64,000 nucleotides of DNA from Roseburia intestinalis L1-82. Lineage in GTDB: Bacteria > Bacillota > Clostridia > Lachnospirales > Lachnospiraceae. Of the stretch, positions 53,191 through 62,800 are shown piece after piece. Position numbers and translations under genes: made by a program. Within the stretch, counting starts at the first letter, position 1, and every line of letters begins with the position of its first letter. The stretch spans positions 1,434,001-1,498,000 of the forward strand of contig NZ_LR027880.1 in NCBI RefSeq assembly GCF_900537995.1. The letters are read 5' to 3'. Below the pieces are notes generated by a model, which saw nothing but the letters and a program-made list of their open reading frames with translations, did not search any database and was not told the origin of the DNA.

Positions 53191-53364
53191 ATGGAAAATA
53201 GGGAATGGATACGCTGCCCTATTTGCGATAGTAAAACACGTGACAGAATTAGAAAAGATACAGTTTTAACGAATTTTCCACTGTTTTGCCCAAAGTGCAA
53301 AAAGGAAAGTTTGATTGAAGTTAAAAATTTACAAGTTAAAGTCATCAAAGAGCCAGACGCTTAG
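53191..53364 (+). CDS. Cys-rich KTR-family small protein
   Basis: This 57-aa protein, MENREWIRCPICDSKTRDRI then RKDTVLTNFPLFCPKCKKES, has two CPxC pairs forming a zinc ribbon and matches the Cys-rich KTR family found in conjugative transposons. ATGGAGGTACGGAT supplies the ribosome-binding site. It ends at TAG 53362-53364, just before a strong terminator. It may bind nucleic acid; the exact role is unknown. Confidence 0.85.
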   Translation: MENREWIRCPICDSKTRDRIRKDTVLTNFPLFCPKCKKESLIEVKNLQVKVIKEPDA

Positions 53365-53370
53365 ACGCAG

Positions 53371-53421
53371 AGCCGATGAATTTGTGGGGAATTACCCACA
53401 GTTCATCGGCTTTTCTTTTTT
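53371..53421 (+). terminator. Rho-independent terminator after the KTR gene
   Basis: AGCCGATGAA (53371-53380) pairs with TTCATCGGCT (53402-53411), with TGTGGG/CCCACA stacked inside and a T-rich run to 53421. Confidence 0.9.
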
Positions 53422-53433
53422 AGAACAAGAAAA

Positions 53434-53460
53434 CCAATAGATTCACAAGGAGTCTATTGG
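53434..53460 (-). terminator. Terminator for the leftward XRE gene
   Basis: CCAATAGA (53434-53441) and TCTATTGG (53453-53460) pair. On the - strand the stem is followed by TTTTCTTGTT. It lies just beyond the XRE stop at 53466. Confidence 0.75.
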
Positions 53461-53465
53461 CTTTC

Positions 53466-53813
53466 TTACAGAGTGGGATGGTCTTGCTTACGAAGCACGT
53501 CAAGTAAATAACGAACCATAGGTAATAAATCCGCAGCTTCCTGTTCCGTGCAGTCGTTCAGTAGGGTTAAGAGCTTTTGGAGATTTGGCCGCTGGTTTGT
53601 GTTGGCGGGATAGAAAATCTTATCAGCTGGTATCTTCAGATATGTAATTAAAGGATACAGCTTTTCGAATTTGGGATTGCCACGCCCAGCTTCGATGTTA
53701 AGTATGGTGCGAGTATCTAAATTAAGAGTTTCAGCCAGTTTTTCCTGTGAAAGTCCGAGTTCTGTGCGTGCTTCACGCACTGCGATGGCAAGTAATTGTT
53801 TTATGTCCTGCAT
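53466..53813 (-). CDS. XRE-family transcriptional regulator
   Basis: The 115-aa protein has an N-terminal helix-turn-helix (AVREARTELGLSQEKLAETL, LDTRTILNIEAGRGNPKFEK) and a helical C-terminal tail of about 45 residues. GAGGTGAATTATA precedes the ATG on the - strand. It reads toward the KTR gene, with the relaxase gene 220 bp upstream in the same direction. It probably regulates transfer or excision of the ICE. The region 53814-54033 holds its promoter and no other gene. Confidence 0.88.
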   Translation of the reverse strand: MQDIKQLLAIAVREARTELGLSQEKLAETLNLDTRTILNIEAGRGNPKFEKLYPLITYLKIPADKIFYPANTNQRPNLQKLLTLLNDCTEQEAADLLPMVRYLLDVLRKQDHPTL

Positions 53814-54033
53814 TATAATTCACCTCAATAGTAGTTTACATTACATATTGAATGACGTGAATTGCAACAAAATACAGTATAAATATGGAGTACAATACAT
53901 GAAAAGAAAATACATTAAATTGTATAGGAAAAGAATAGTGGAAAGAAATATTGCAACGGATTATTACACACATCAAGGTGTATCGCAAAGAAGTAAAAAA
54001 CTTCAATGCGGTACACCTTTTTTGATGGAGAAA

Positions 54034-55437
54034 TCAGAGCATGGTGGAGTCCTTTTCCGGCTTGCGGTTTAAGGTCTGTTCCTGATTCGGAACCCGGTCA
54101 AGATACTGGTTCAGATTATCCAGTTTTCGGTTGAGGGATTGAATATCTTTTTCAGCAGATTTATAGGTTTTTTGCAAGGATTCTTTTTTGGTATACAGGG
54201 CATTGTAATCACTGCGGAGCTTATCGATATCAAGATTTTTTAAGTTGATGTCAAAGCGTTTCAGCATATTTTCAGCACCGTCATGAAGCAGAAGCTCTGT
54301 TTCATGGCGGCGGAGGTAAGCGTCCGGGTCTTTCGATTTCCGGTAACGGATGTGATAGATATGATTGGTCTGATACTGCTCAGCGTACTTCAATACCTGT
54401 CCTAAATCTTTTAACTGGCGTTCCGTTTCCACAAGGCTGCTTCGTGCGGTTTTTGACAGAATAGATTTGCTTTCAATCTGTTTTTCAAGCTCGGAAATAG
54501 ATCCTGCATTGCTGTAACTGCTGGCGGCAATTTTCAGATTTTCAATCGTTGCCCAGTGTTGTAGACCGGGACTTTGCGTGAACTTTTCTTCCGATGTGTC
54601 AATGAGCTTTTTGGAGGAATAGTCCTTGATAAGTGGTTTCTTCCGGGCAGGGAATGGGACACGCTTTTGAGGTTGTTCCAGAGCCTTTGTTTCAATCCGT
54701 TCCTTAATCTTCTCTTTGGTGTATTCTGCACCTAAAGATTTGACACTGCCACGGACAAAATGCTCCCGGTCAAGAGGACGGAAGGAGATGTATTTTAAGG
54801 TGTTTTCTCCAAAGGATTCGCCTTTGATTTCATAGCCTTTTGCCCGTATCAGTTCAATGCACTCCTCATAGGTGTCGGCGGTCTGGATCGTTTCATCAAT
54901 GTCCTGTTTGAGCTTGTTTTTCCATGAAGTTCTGTTCCTGCCGGATGACCATTCCTTGTAGCTTTTACCTCGCTGGTTTGTGGGAGAAATGACGGACAAT
55001 TGATGTTCGGAACACAGCTCATCATTCATGCGACGGATATGGTAATAGGTCTGTTTACAGTCATGATATTTTTCGTGATTTACATTATCTGCAGCACAGA
55101 AAATGATGTGGTTGTGAACGTGTCCTTTGTCGATGTGAGTGGAAACGATGTAAGAATATTTCCCCTCTAACAGTTTGTCGGCAAGCTCTAGGCCAATCTG
55201 GTGTGCTTCTTTATAAGCTACCTCTCCCGGAGCAAAAGCCTGTATCAGATGAAAGGCTTTGTTCGGGTCTGCCTGATTGGTCTTTGACAGGGTAAATTTG
55301 AAGTCAAAGGCAGCGGTTTCCGGACTGCACCCAAAGGAAGAAATGAGGATACTTTCATCAGTTTTCGCAGGGTTGCAGATATAGTTTACTGCTTTATGGA
55401 CGGTTGCTTTGATAGCATGGATTTTTGTGATTGCCAT
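54034..55437 (-). CDS. ICE relaxase (MobP-type, Tn1549-like)
   Basis: The 467-aa protein has the relaxase domain at its N-terminus: candidate catalytic Tyr19 in HKAVNYICN and the metal-binding His triad in THIDKGHVHNHII (His106, 108, 110). The C-terminal 170 residues are a coiled coil. It overlaps MobC by 52 nt. It nicks the ICE oriT, most probably in the stacked-repeat region 55880-55975, and leads the strand to the T4SS encoded at 17-23 kb. All key motifs are intact. Confidence 0.93.
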   Translation of the reverse strand: MAITKIHAIKATVHKAVNYICNPAKTDESILISSFGCSPETAAFDFKFTLSKTNQADPNKAFHLIQAFAPGEVAYKEAHQIGLELADKLLEGKYSYIVSTHIDKGHVHNHIIFCAADNVNHEKYHDCKQTYYHIRRMNDELCSEHQLSVISPTNQRGKSYKEWSSGRNRTSWKNKLKQDIDETIQTADTYEECIELIRAKGYEIKGESFGENTLKYISFRPLDREHFVRGSVKSLGAEYTKEKIKERIETKALEQPQKRVPFPARKKPLIKDYSSKKLIDTSEEKFTQSPGLQHWATIENLKIAASSYSNAGSISELEKQIESKSILSKTARSSLVETERQLKDLGQVLKYAEQYQTNHIYHIRYRKSKDPDAYLRRHETELLLHDGAENMLKRFDINLKNLDIDKLRSDYNALYTKKESLQKTYKSAEKDIQSLNRKLDNLNQYLDRVPNQEQTLNRKPEKDSTML

Positions 55438-55727
55438 ACCTGTTTCATCAGCTCCTTTACTTCTTTTACATCGGCTTCATAGACATTACCAGTGGCATTC
55501 ATACGCTTGGTAATCTGGTTCAGATTGTTGCCAATCCGGGCGAGAGTGGTGTTATATTCCCGCAGGTGTTCGTAGTTCACATCGTATACATAGCCGTACA
55601 AAATCAGATGCCGGATAAATGCAGATTTGCTTTTCATGCTGGAGGCTTTCCATTTTTGCTGCAAGATGTATTGCTCGTCATCACTGAGGTAGATTTTCAA
55701 TTCATTTTGTCTTTCTCTGTTCGCCAT
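55386..55727 (-). CDS. mobC: MobC-type relaxosome protein
   Basis: The 113-aa protein begins MANRERQNELKIYLSDDEQY (55727 on the - strand) and has the ribbon-helix-helix-like start plus the MobC block YNTTLARIGNNLNQITKRMN. The open frame extends upstream to 55895 but that part is not protein-like. It binds oriT next to the relaxase site. The coupling by overlap with the relaxase is usual. Confidence 0.9.
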   Translation of the reverse strand: MANRERQNELKIYLSDDEQYILQQKWKASSMKSKSAFIRHLILYGYVYDVNYEHLREYNTTLARIGNNLNQITKRMNATGNVYEADVKEVKELMKQVWQSQKSMLSKQPSIKQ

Positions 55728-55879
55728 TGTAGTATCTTTCCTTTCCATATTTATATAGAAGATTTTGAAATATGCCGTATCCGGCGGTGTGTTTTGTCTT
55801 TGAAAGGGGGTCAGGGGGATATGCCCATTGCAAGCCAATTTTATCAAGTTTCTGAATGACAGGAACTTGTGGAAATGGT

Positions 55880-55975
55880 GCCTGTGAGGGAACACAGGCA
55901 GTGCTTGCTATCTTTGGCAAATTTCCCGTAGGGAATTTGCGTGTTGTACGAGCTTAAGCGAGTGTTCCACAACAC
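55880..55975. other. Candidate oriT of the ICE: three stacked inverted repeats
   Basis: GCCTGTG/CACAGGC (55880-55899), GCAAATTTCCC/GGGAATTTGC (55917-55940) and GTGTTGT/ACAACAC (55941-55975) follow each other directly upstream of mobC and the relaxase, where oriT lies in Tn916/Tn1549-type elements. The nick base cannot be assigned by eye. The rest of 55728-56330 contains the hairpin at 56052 and no gene. Confidence 0.55.
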
Positions 55976-56051
55976 ATAAGGACATTATTGTCCATTTTTG
56001 GACTGCCTTTATGCGGTCCGGCTTTGTAGAGCTATTGGCATAAGCAATAAA

Positions 56052-56106
56052 AAACTGCTATGGCTTATTGCAGGCAAGAGATGCCCGTGAAGCTCCATAG
56101 CAGTTT
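56052..56106. terminator. Long perfect-stem hairpin upstream of the HTH gene
   Basis: AAACTGCTATGG (56052-56063) pairs over 12 bp with CCATAGCAGTTT (56095-56106), enclosing a smaller GGCA/TGCC hairpin. A loose T-rich stretch follows. It could terminate transcripts coming from either side or regulate the HTH gene. Confidence 0.5.
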
Positions 56107-56330
56107 GAGTGTTTTTATAAATTTATGATTTTATCCATAAAAGATTTTAGCAACAGAAAATAGCAAAGTCAATAAGAGAAAGCGGAGGAGATAGGAACTT
56201 TTGGATATGTAAAAGGAAGCCCTGATTGTATCGAAAGCGATTAGGAGAAAAAGCTTATCTGAATATGAAAGGTTTTTTCCGGTTCATTTTTTACAATGAG
56301 ATAGGAGAATTTACAGAAAGGAGGTAAAGC

Positions 56331-56660
56331 ATGAATACAGCAGATCGCAGAGCTGAAATAATTAGTATTCTGATGGTTAGACGTCGCATCACGGCGAAAG
56401 AATTGGCAGAAGAATTTAATGTTACCATTCGCACGATACAAAATGATATTCAGGCTTTATCTCTTGGTTTTCCAATCTATACAAGACAGGGAGGAGATGG
56501 TGGGATTTTTGTTGGGGATAATTACAAACCATATATGAATACATTAACACCACTTGAATTGAAAGTTTTGCATGAAATGTATGAGTTGGCAGATGGAATA
56601 CATAAAAAAGTTTTATTTCAGCTTATCCGCAAGTATGGACCGGATAAACTGGAACTCTAA
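56331..56660 (+). CDS. Small DeoR/HTH_11-type regulator
   Basis: The 109-aa protein (MNTADRRAEIISILMVRRRI) is an N-terminal winged-helix of the HTH_11/DeoR type (ITAKELAEEFNVTIRTIQND, IQALSLGFPIYTRQGGDGGI) with a short helical tail and no effector-binding WYL domain. AGAAAGGAGGTAAAGC precedes the ATG. It lies between the oriT region and excisionase/integrase, so control of excision or mobilization is likely. Confidence 0.85.
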   Translation: MNTADRRAEIISILMVRRRITAKELAEEFNVTIRTIQNDIQALSLGFPIYTRQGGDGGIFVGDNYKPYMNTLTPLELKVLHEMYELADGIHKKVLFQLIRKYGPDKLEL

Positions 56661-56675
56661 ACTTGTCATTCTTGT

Positions 56676-56735
56676 AAAGCACATAATTTTTACAACACCG
56701 TTCATAGCAGACGGAAGTGGCTTATGTGCTTTTTG
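56676..56735 (+). terminator. Terminator after the HTH gene
   Basis: AAAGCACATAA (56676-56686) pairs perfectly over 11 bp with TTATGTGCTTT (56722-56732), with further T following. The remaining sequence to 57177 shows a small ACAGGC/GCCTGT hairpin near 56769 and an open but unrecognised frame from 57007. Confidence 0.65.
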
Positions 56736-57177
56736 GACTGATAAGTCCGAAGTTGATTTTATCCAAAATACAGGCGTGAGCCTGTAAGTGTACCTTGACA
56801 ATTTTATAGACAAATGCGTACAGGACGTGTGGAATATGTGGAGCCACTATGCGGACACGCCAAGAGCTGTCTGCTTTCCTATACAAATAAGGAAGGTTCT
56901 TATACGAAGAAATGCTGAAATAGGGTATTGAAGTAAAGACAAGGAGCGATAAATGTCTGGCAAAAAGTGAAGCAGTTGCACAGGGCGATGATACATATTT
57001 TTAATAATGATACTTCTGGAGATTTCCGGTCAACAAGGATTGACGGTGCGATACCGATGTGGGCGGTGTAATGAGCTGCCACCTGTACTGTATTTAAAAA
57101 ATTTGTCTGCTGATGAGAGCCGGGAAAAGTTTTCGTGGTTGTCATGGGCAGATAAAGTCATGCAGAGAATTAGAGAA

Positions 57178-57420
57178 ATGGAGGTGTTGGCGATAAATAC
57201 AAATATAACAGCAGGCAAAATGTCTGTGCCGATATGGGAAAAGTATATGCTGACTGTAGATGAAGCAGTACAGTATTTTGGGATTGGAGAAAAGAAGATA
57301 AGATCATTAATTGCAGAGAATATGAATACGGAATATTGTTTTACGGTTCAGGTGGGGAATAAATCATTGATAAATAGACAAAAATTTGAAACTTTTCTTA
57401 ATCAGATTACATCCCTTTGA
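57178..57420 (+). CDS. xis: Tn916-type excisionase
   Basis: The recognisable part, MSVPIWEKYMLTVDEAVQYF (57220 on) then GIGEKKIRSLIAENMNTEYC, follows the Tn916 Xis pattern (IPIWERYTLTIEEAxxYF) and ends in the DNA-binding GNKSLINRQKFETFL. From ATG 57220 it would be 66 aa, about the size of Tn916 Xis; ATG 57178 would give 80 aa. Neither has a strong ribosome-binding site. The same frame stays open back to 57007. Xis directs integrase toward excision. It stands 109 nt upstream of int. Confidence 0.8.
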   Translation: MEVLAINTNITAGKMSVPIWEKYMLTVDEAVQYFGIGEKKIRSLIAENMNTEYCFTVQVGNKSLINRQKFETFLNQITSL

Positions 57421-57528
57421 TTGAAAAAAACAAAGATAATTTAATACTTTAAAGTGGAAAAAGAAAGCTTGGTATGATATAATTGTCCTATCGTGCTAGG
57501 GTTTCTTCGTGGAAAGGAGCGAAGGCGT

Positions 57529-58770
57529 TTGAACGAAAGAAAACGTGACCAGAAAAGACGAGATAAAAAGGGTCGTATTTTGCGTAACGGAGAAAGCCAA
57601 AGAGCAGACGGAAGATATGCGTTTGTATATACAGATTGTTATGGAAAGCAGAAATTCTTGTATAGCTGGAAACTGGAGCCGACAGATTCCTTGCCAGTCG
57701 GACGTAGACCTTGTCAGTCACTTCGAGAAAAAGAAAAAATTGTCCTAAGAGAAATAGAGGATTGCATTACTCCTTATGGGGGCAATTTGACAGTCCTTGA
57801 ACTGGTAAAAAAGTACATTAGACAAAAGACAGGGGTTCGCCATAATACACAAGCTAATTACAATTTTGTAATCAATATTATTGCGAAAGAGGATTTTGGG
57901 CAGAAGCGTATTGATACCATTAAATTGTCTGATGCGAAAGAATGGTTGATTAAGTTACAGGCAGATGGCAGAGGATACAGTTCTATTCACAGCATACGGG
58001 GAGTTGTCAGACCGGCTTTTCAAATGGCAGTAGATGATGAACTTTTACGCAAGAATCCGTTTGAATTTCAACTATCAACAGTTGTTGTCAATGACAGTGT
58101 TACCAGAGAAGCAATAACCAGAAAACAGGAGAGAGCTTTACTTGAGTTTGTCAAGAATGATAAACATTTCAGCAGATATTATGAGGGCATTTATATTCTT
58201 TTCAAAACTGGACTGCGTATTTCAGAATTTGTTGGTCTGCAAAAGTCAGATATTGATTTTGAAAGTGGTACAATAAGGGTGGATCATCAGTTACAGAGAA
58301 AAAGAGATATGGAGTGTATTATTGAAGACACCAAAACTCCAGATGGCGTAAGATTTCTGCCAATGACAAAGGAAGTAAGAGAGTGCTTCGAATGTATTAT
58401 TGCCAAGAGAAAAAGACCAAAGATAGAGCCTACGGTCAGGGATAAGAACGGAAAGCTGTATCATGGATTCCTTTATCTGGATAAAAATGATATGCCAATG
58501 GTAGCTCTGCATTGGGAAAAATATTTTGAACATATTATAACTAAATACAACAGCATCTATAAAGAGGAATTGCCAAAAGTAACACCTCATGTATGTAGGC
58601 ATACTTACTGCAGCAATATGGCTAAGTCTGGAATGAACCCTAAGACACTTCAATACCTGATGGGACATGCAGATATAGGCGTAACATTGAATACATACAC
58701 TCATGTAGGTCTTGATGATGTAAAAAACGAAATTGACCGAGTTACTGCATTATCGTGTGTGGAAGCATAG
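57529..58770 (+). CDS. int: Tn916-family tyrosine integrase
   Basis: Read from TTG 57529 (NERKRDQKRRDKKGRILRNG; GGAAAGGAG precedes), the 413-aa enzyme has the N-terminal arm-binding domain (GRILRNGESQRADGRYAFVY), a core-binding domain and the catalytic domain with Arg230 (GLRISEF), His354 and Arg357 (HVCRHTYC), His380 (LMGHADIGV) and nucleophile Tyr390 (TLNTYTHVG). A GTG at 57493 would add 12 residues. It inserts and excises the ICE at loosely specified AT-rich targets. Confidence 0.95.
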   Translation: MNERKRDQKRRDKKGRILRNGESQRADGRYAFVYTDCYGKQKFLYSWKLEPTDSLPVGRRPCQSLREKEKIVLREIEDCITPYGGNLTVLELVKKYIRQKTGVRHNTQANYNFVINIIAKEDFGQKRIDTIKLSDAKEWLIKLQADGRGYSSIHSIRGVVRPAFQMAVDDELLRKNPFEFQLSTVVVNDSVTREAITRKQERALLEFVKNDKHFSRYYEGIYILFKTGLRISEFVGLQKSDIDFESGTIRVDHQLQRKRDMECIIEDTKTPDGVRFLPMTKEVRECFECIIAKRKRPKIEPTVRDKNGKLYHGFLYLDKNDMPMVALHWEKYFEHIITKYNSIYKEELPKVTPHVCRHTYCSNMAKSGMNPKTLQYLMGHADIGVTLNTYTHVGLDDVKNEIDRVTALSCVEA

Positions 58771-58812
58771 GAAATGTGTTACAATTAAGCAAAATCCTAA
58801 GTGGAAAAGTCT

Positions 58813-58859
58813 TTAGTAAAATGAGAAAATCGAGATGTTTTACTAAGATTTTTACTAAA
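58813..58859. repeat. Candidate integrase arm-binding repeats at the ICE right end
   Basis: TTAGTAAAA (58813-58821), its exact complement TTTTACTAA (58838-58846) and a further TTTTTACTAAA (58849-58859) crowd 40-90 bp past the int stop. Tn916-type elements carry repeats near each end that the integrase N-terminal domain binds; position fits, function is inferred. Confidence 0.5.
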
Positions 58860-58977
58860 TTTGGATGAGAAAATATACCAATTTATGCCACTATATGCGA
58901 AGAAAAAGCGGAATACGTTCTGCCGGAGAATATCATAGAAGTGGCGTAAATACAGCGTTTTAAGGAGTTTTAGAGCA

Positions 58978-59484
58978 TTGATTAAAGTATTATTCATCTG
59001 CCACGGCAACATCTGCCGCTCCCCCATGTCCGAGTACCTCCTAAAGGATCTGGTGGAAAAACAAAACCTCACTTCCCACTTCGAGATCGCTTCCGCTGCC
59101 ACCAGCAGCGAAGAAATCTGGAACGGCACCGGCAATCCGATCTACCCGCCGGCGCAGGCAGAGCTGAGGAAGCATGGGATAGGGAAAACAGCATACACAA
59201 ATTTTTCAAAAAAACGTGCACGGCAGGTAACAAAAGAAGATTACGGGTATTATGACTATCTGCTCTGTGCAGATGCAAACAACATCAAAAACACCATACG
59301 CATCACGGGACCGGATGTCGATGGCAAGATAAAACTTCTTTTGGACTTTGCTGCAGATCCCAAAAGAAAAGGAAAATCCATTTCAGATCCATGGTATTCT
59401 GGCAGGTTTGACGAGACCTACCAGGATGTTGTTTCCGGTTGTGAGGGACTGCTCGCATACTTGAAAGAAACAGGGCAGATCTGA
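58978..59484 (+). CDS. Low-molecular-weight protein tyrosine phosphatase
   Basis: The 168-aa protein has the CX5R phosphatase loop near its N-terminus (ICHGNICRSP; nucleophile Cys8, Arg14) and the general acid Asp137 in SDPWYSGRF. It is complete and of normal length. It begins at TTG with AAGGAG 10 nt upstream. It is the first gene to the right of the ICE and belongs to the host chromosome. Such enzymes dephosphorylate tyrosine in regulators of capsule or stress response; the substrate here is unknown. Confidence 0.93.
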   Translation: MIKVLFICHGNICRSPMSEYLLKDLVEKQNLTSHFEIASAATSSEEIWNGTGNPIYPPAQAELRKHGIGKTAYTNFSKKRARQVTKEDYGYYDYLLCADANNIKNTIRITGPDVDGKIKLLLDFAADPKRKGKSISDPWYSGRFDETYQDVVSGCEGLLAYLKETGQI

Positions 59485-59503
59485 TAAAAAAATATTGAGA
59501 AAG

Positions 59504-59606
59504 ACAGTGTCGATGATATATGTCCGTATCTGCCACGAAAGTCAGTCAGACCAAAATCTGACAATGAAAGGGTGGAATCGGTCAGAACAGGAGACACTGT
59601 TTTTTA
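59504..59606 (+). terminator. Possible terminator after the phosphatase gene
   Basis: ACAGTGTC (59504-59511) is complementary to GACACTGT (59593-59600), followed by a T6 run, but with an 80-nt apical region that includes a GTCAGAC-type inner pairing. The remaining 59607-59886 is AT-rich and holds the amylase promoter region; TGGGGGACTTTGAAAA is the ribosome-binding site of the next gene. Confidence 0.4.
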
Positions 59607-59886
59607 TTGCCCAAAAGTAACAGAAAAATATTTTCGTATATTTTCGCCAAAAGTCAATACCCGAATAAATCATAAAAATCAATTTGCAAAATTGGTCAAA
59701 CAGACGAAAATAGAATTAAAATACGAAAACAACTTGTATAAATCAACGAATAAATATAAGATATAGAAGTACGAAAAAATACGAAAATTTGAAAGAGGGG
59801 GGAGAGGGACATGTATAAGACCGGTTAATGATCTTATCCGGCAAACTGGGGTATGATTGAAAATCTAAAATGGGGGACTTTGAAAA

Positions 59887-62800
59887 ATGAGAAACAAAAA
59901 GATTTTACAGAAGGCCGCTAAGAAATCACTTAGCTGGCTTTTAATTTTAGGTATGCTGGTAACGTTACCAGAGACGCCGGGAGCCATATCTGCAGCGGCG
60001 GCGGAGCTTGAAACGGGGACAGAAGAAACGGTACATGAAGAATCCAGCGATGCAGATCGTGTGGAAGAAACAAAAAATGCTGTGACAGAAAAAACCGGGG
60101 AAACAGGGACGAAAGCAGATACCGCGGTACAAGAAGAAACTGATACAAGTCAGAGTCAGGAAACGAAAGAGCCGGAAACAGAGACCCAAGATGCAGAAGC
60201 AGAGAACGAAGATGCAGAAACAGAGGATGCGGAAGCAGCAGTAACAGAAGCAGAGACCCAAGATGCAGAAACAGAGGCACCTGTAACAGAAACAACGGAA
60301 GATGAGACTGAATTATCCGAGGAAACAGAAGAAACGGAAACAGAGCAGGAAGTGAAAGCTGTGGAAGGAGCAATGAACCTGACACTGCACATGGATAACA
60401 GTTCTGCAAAGTACAAAACGCCTGCACTTCAGTTCTGGGGAGATGATAACACAATCGTATCTGGTGCAACGGAAAAAAACCAGGAGATTACAGGTTGGGA
60501 AGACGCAGTAGGACAGCTTCTGACAGCGGATAAAGACGGAAAATTTTACAGTGTAACATTAAACGGTAATTTTACAGGATTCCAGTTTTTAGATTATGCA
60601 GATCCGTCAAAGAACACAGCAGGACAGGGATTTGTCAGCACCATGAAAGCATACACAGATGAAACACCGACAGATCTTTATTATATCTGTAAAGATGGCA
60701 ACTGGGGCTGGTATTTAGATGCAGCAGGCACAGAAGCGTTAAAAGAGCCGGAACTTGTTTATCTTACCATGCATATCAAACCGGAAACGAAATGGTCAAA
60801 ACCTGCAATGCAGCATTGGAATGACAAATTGACCATCACTGATACAAAAGGTCAGGAAACGATTACAGGATGGGGTGTTAAAGGAGATCTTTTCACAGCA
60901 GAAGAGAATGGATTTTACAAACTCACTGTCAAAGGAACATTCGGAGGCTTTCAGTTTGTAGATGCAGATAATGCGGATGATACAAAAACAGGTGACAATA
61001 CTTACGACAAACTGTTGGATAAATTTGTAGCAGAAACGCCAACCGATGTATATTATATCCAGAAAGACGGCACCTGGAACTGGTACATGGATAAAGATGG
61101 AACAATTACACTTGCTTCCACAAAAGAGGTATCGGACCAGGCAGTCGACAATGCAGATGGAACTACCACATTCACGGCTGTTGCAGAAAACGTAAAAGAT
61201 AAAGTAAAGGTTGTTTATGGTAAAAAATCAGAGGTGGAGGAAAAAGGAACTTCTGCATTAAAGACGGTTACCATGACAGCAGATAAAAGTGTTGCAAATG
61301 CATATACCACGGATGCGATTTTCCTTGGAGATGATGCATTGGACATCGTATATTACATCGAAGTAGATGGTGTAAAAAAAGACATTGAAACATCCGCTGG
61401 TGTTACAGTTGGAAAAGATACTTATCTTTCTTATACCAGGGATAAATTTACCGGCAGAATGGTCTGTATACCGGGTACATTTCCTGGAAAAAGCTGGGAT
61501 GCAGCATCAAATATAATGACATACATGGGAGAGGGGTTATATTCCTATACATTTAAAAATGTTCCGGCGGCAAATTACGAGTACAAGATTGCGCTGGGTG
61601 ACTGGAGCGAAAACTATGGAGCAGGCGGTGTTATAAGCGGATCTAACATTGCAGTTACCGTGACAGAACCTCAGGATGTTACGATTTATTATTCGGACTT
61701 CAGCCATTATTCAAAATGCAGTATTGATTATAAATTTGGGGCAAGCCTGTTATTGCAGGGAACAGGAATTCTGGCAGATACAAGATTTTCTGACAGCAGA
61801 TTGACCGGAATTTACAGCGCAACTGTGGAAAACATGGAAGCTGGTACTTATTCCGATACGAAGATCGTATCAGAGGATGAGACTGTTGAAATGGATCCAT
61901 ATACGGTAGATACCACAAAGGATGTTACATTCTATTATGATCCGGAATCAGGCATTTATTATTCGAATGCTTCTGACAAAGAAGTTGCAACAAACAAACT
62001 TGTATTTGATTCTAAGGATACAGCTTACAAATCAGTATACGGTGCGGTGGCAACCGGAGAGGAAGTTACCTACTCCATCGATACCGGAGATGATGTTACT
62101 GCAGTCAAACTGGTTGTAAAAGGTGTGGAAAAGAAAACACTTTCCATGAAAAAAACAGCGGGTGCGGAAGATGGAAAACAGAGATGGTCTGTTACTACAA
62201 GCTATGACAGACTTGGAGAATACCAGTATTTCTTTGCAGTATATAATGAGACGGCAGTGGTAATGTATGGCGATGATGACGGATATTACGGAACCGGTAT
62301 GGCAACAGATTTATTAAGCCTGTTACCGTATGATCAGATCGTATATCAGTCAGGTTATAAGACACCGGACTGGATGAAAAATGCAGTGATCTACCAGATC
62401 TTCCCGGATCGTTTCTATAATGGCAATGTGACAAACGATACCATCACTTCGGATGCAAGAGGTTCGGTGCAGTATGAATATATGAATGACTGGTATATTT
62501 TACCGGAGAACCCGGAGCAGATCACATTACATCCGGATACCTATCCGACTTACGCATATAAGGGCGATGGAAACTGGAGCAATGAGATCTATGGTGGAGA
62601 TTTAAAGGGTATTACAAAACGGATCGACTACTTAAAAGCACTTGGTGTTACCGTGATCTACTTAAACCCGGTATTTGAGTCCATTTCCAGCCACAGATAC
62701 GATACAAGTGATTATAAAAACATTGATCCGATCCTTGGAACCCTCGGAGATTTTGAGGAACTCGTCAGTGTGGCAGAAGCGAATAATATGCATGTTGTAT

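Larger units (their letters stand above)
17131..58900 (+). mobile_element. Tn1549-like ICE (right part)
   Basis: Conserved order: maff2 end, VirB6/TrbL, PrgI, VirB4, M23+NlpC hydrolase, DUF4315, CD1107 protein, topoisomerase III, giant SNF2/methylase, ArdC, TTRAP, two-component system with ABC exporter, Cys-rich KTR protein, XRE, relaxase, MobC, excisionase, Tn916-type integrase. This is the backbone of the Tn916/Tn1549 group. Conjugation genes upstream of maff2 (for example the coupling protein) lie left of the window beyond the IMEs. The right end falls between the integrase stop (58770) and the phosphatase gene (58978) but was not fixed to the base. Confidence 0.85.

Noticed and set aside
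53671..54072. A 133-codon + frame opposite the XRE gene and relaxase end
   Set aside because: It is antisense to two recognised genes and crosses a promoter region; no family resemblance.
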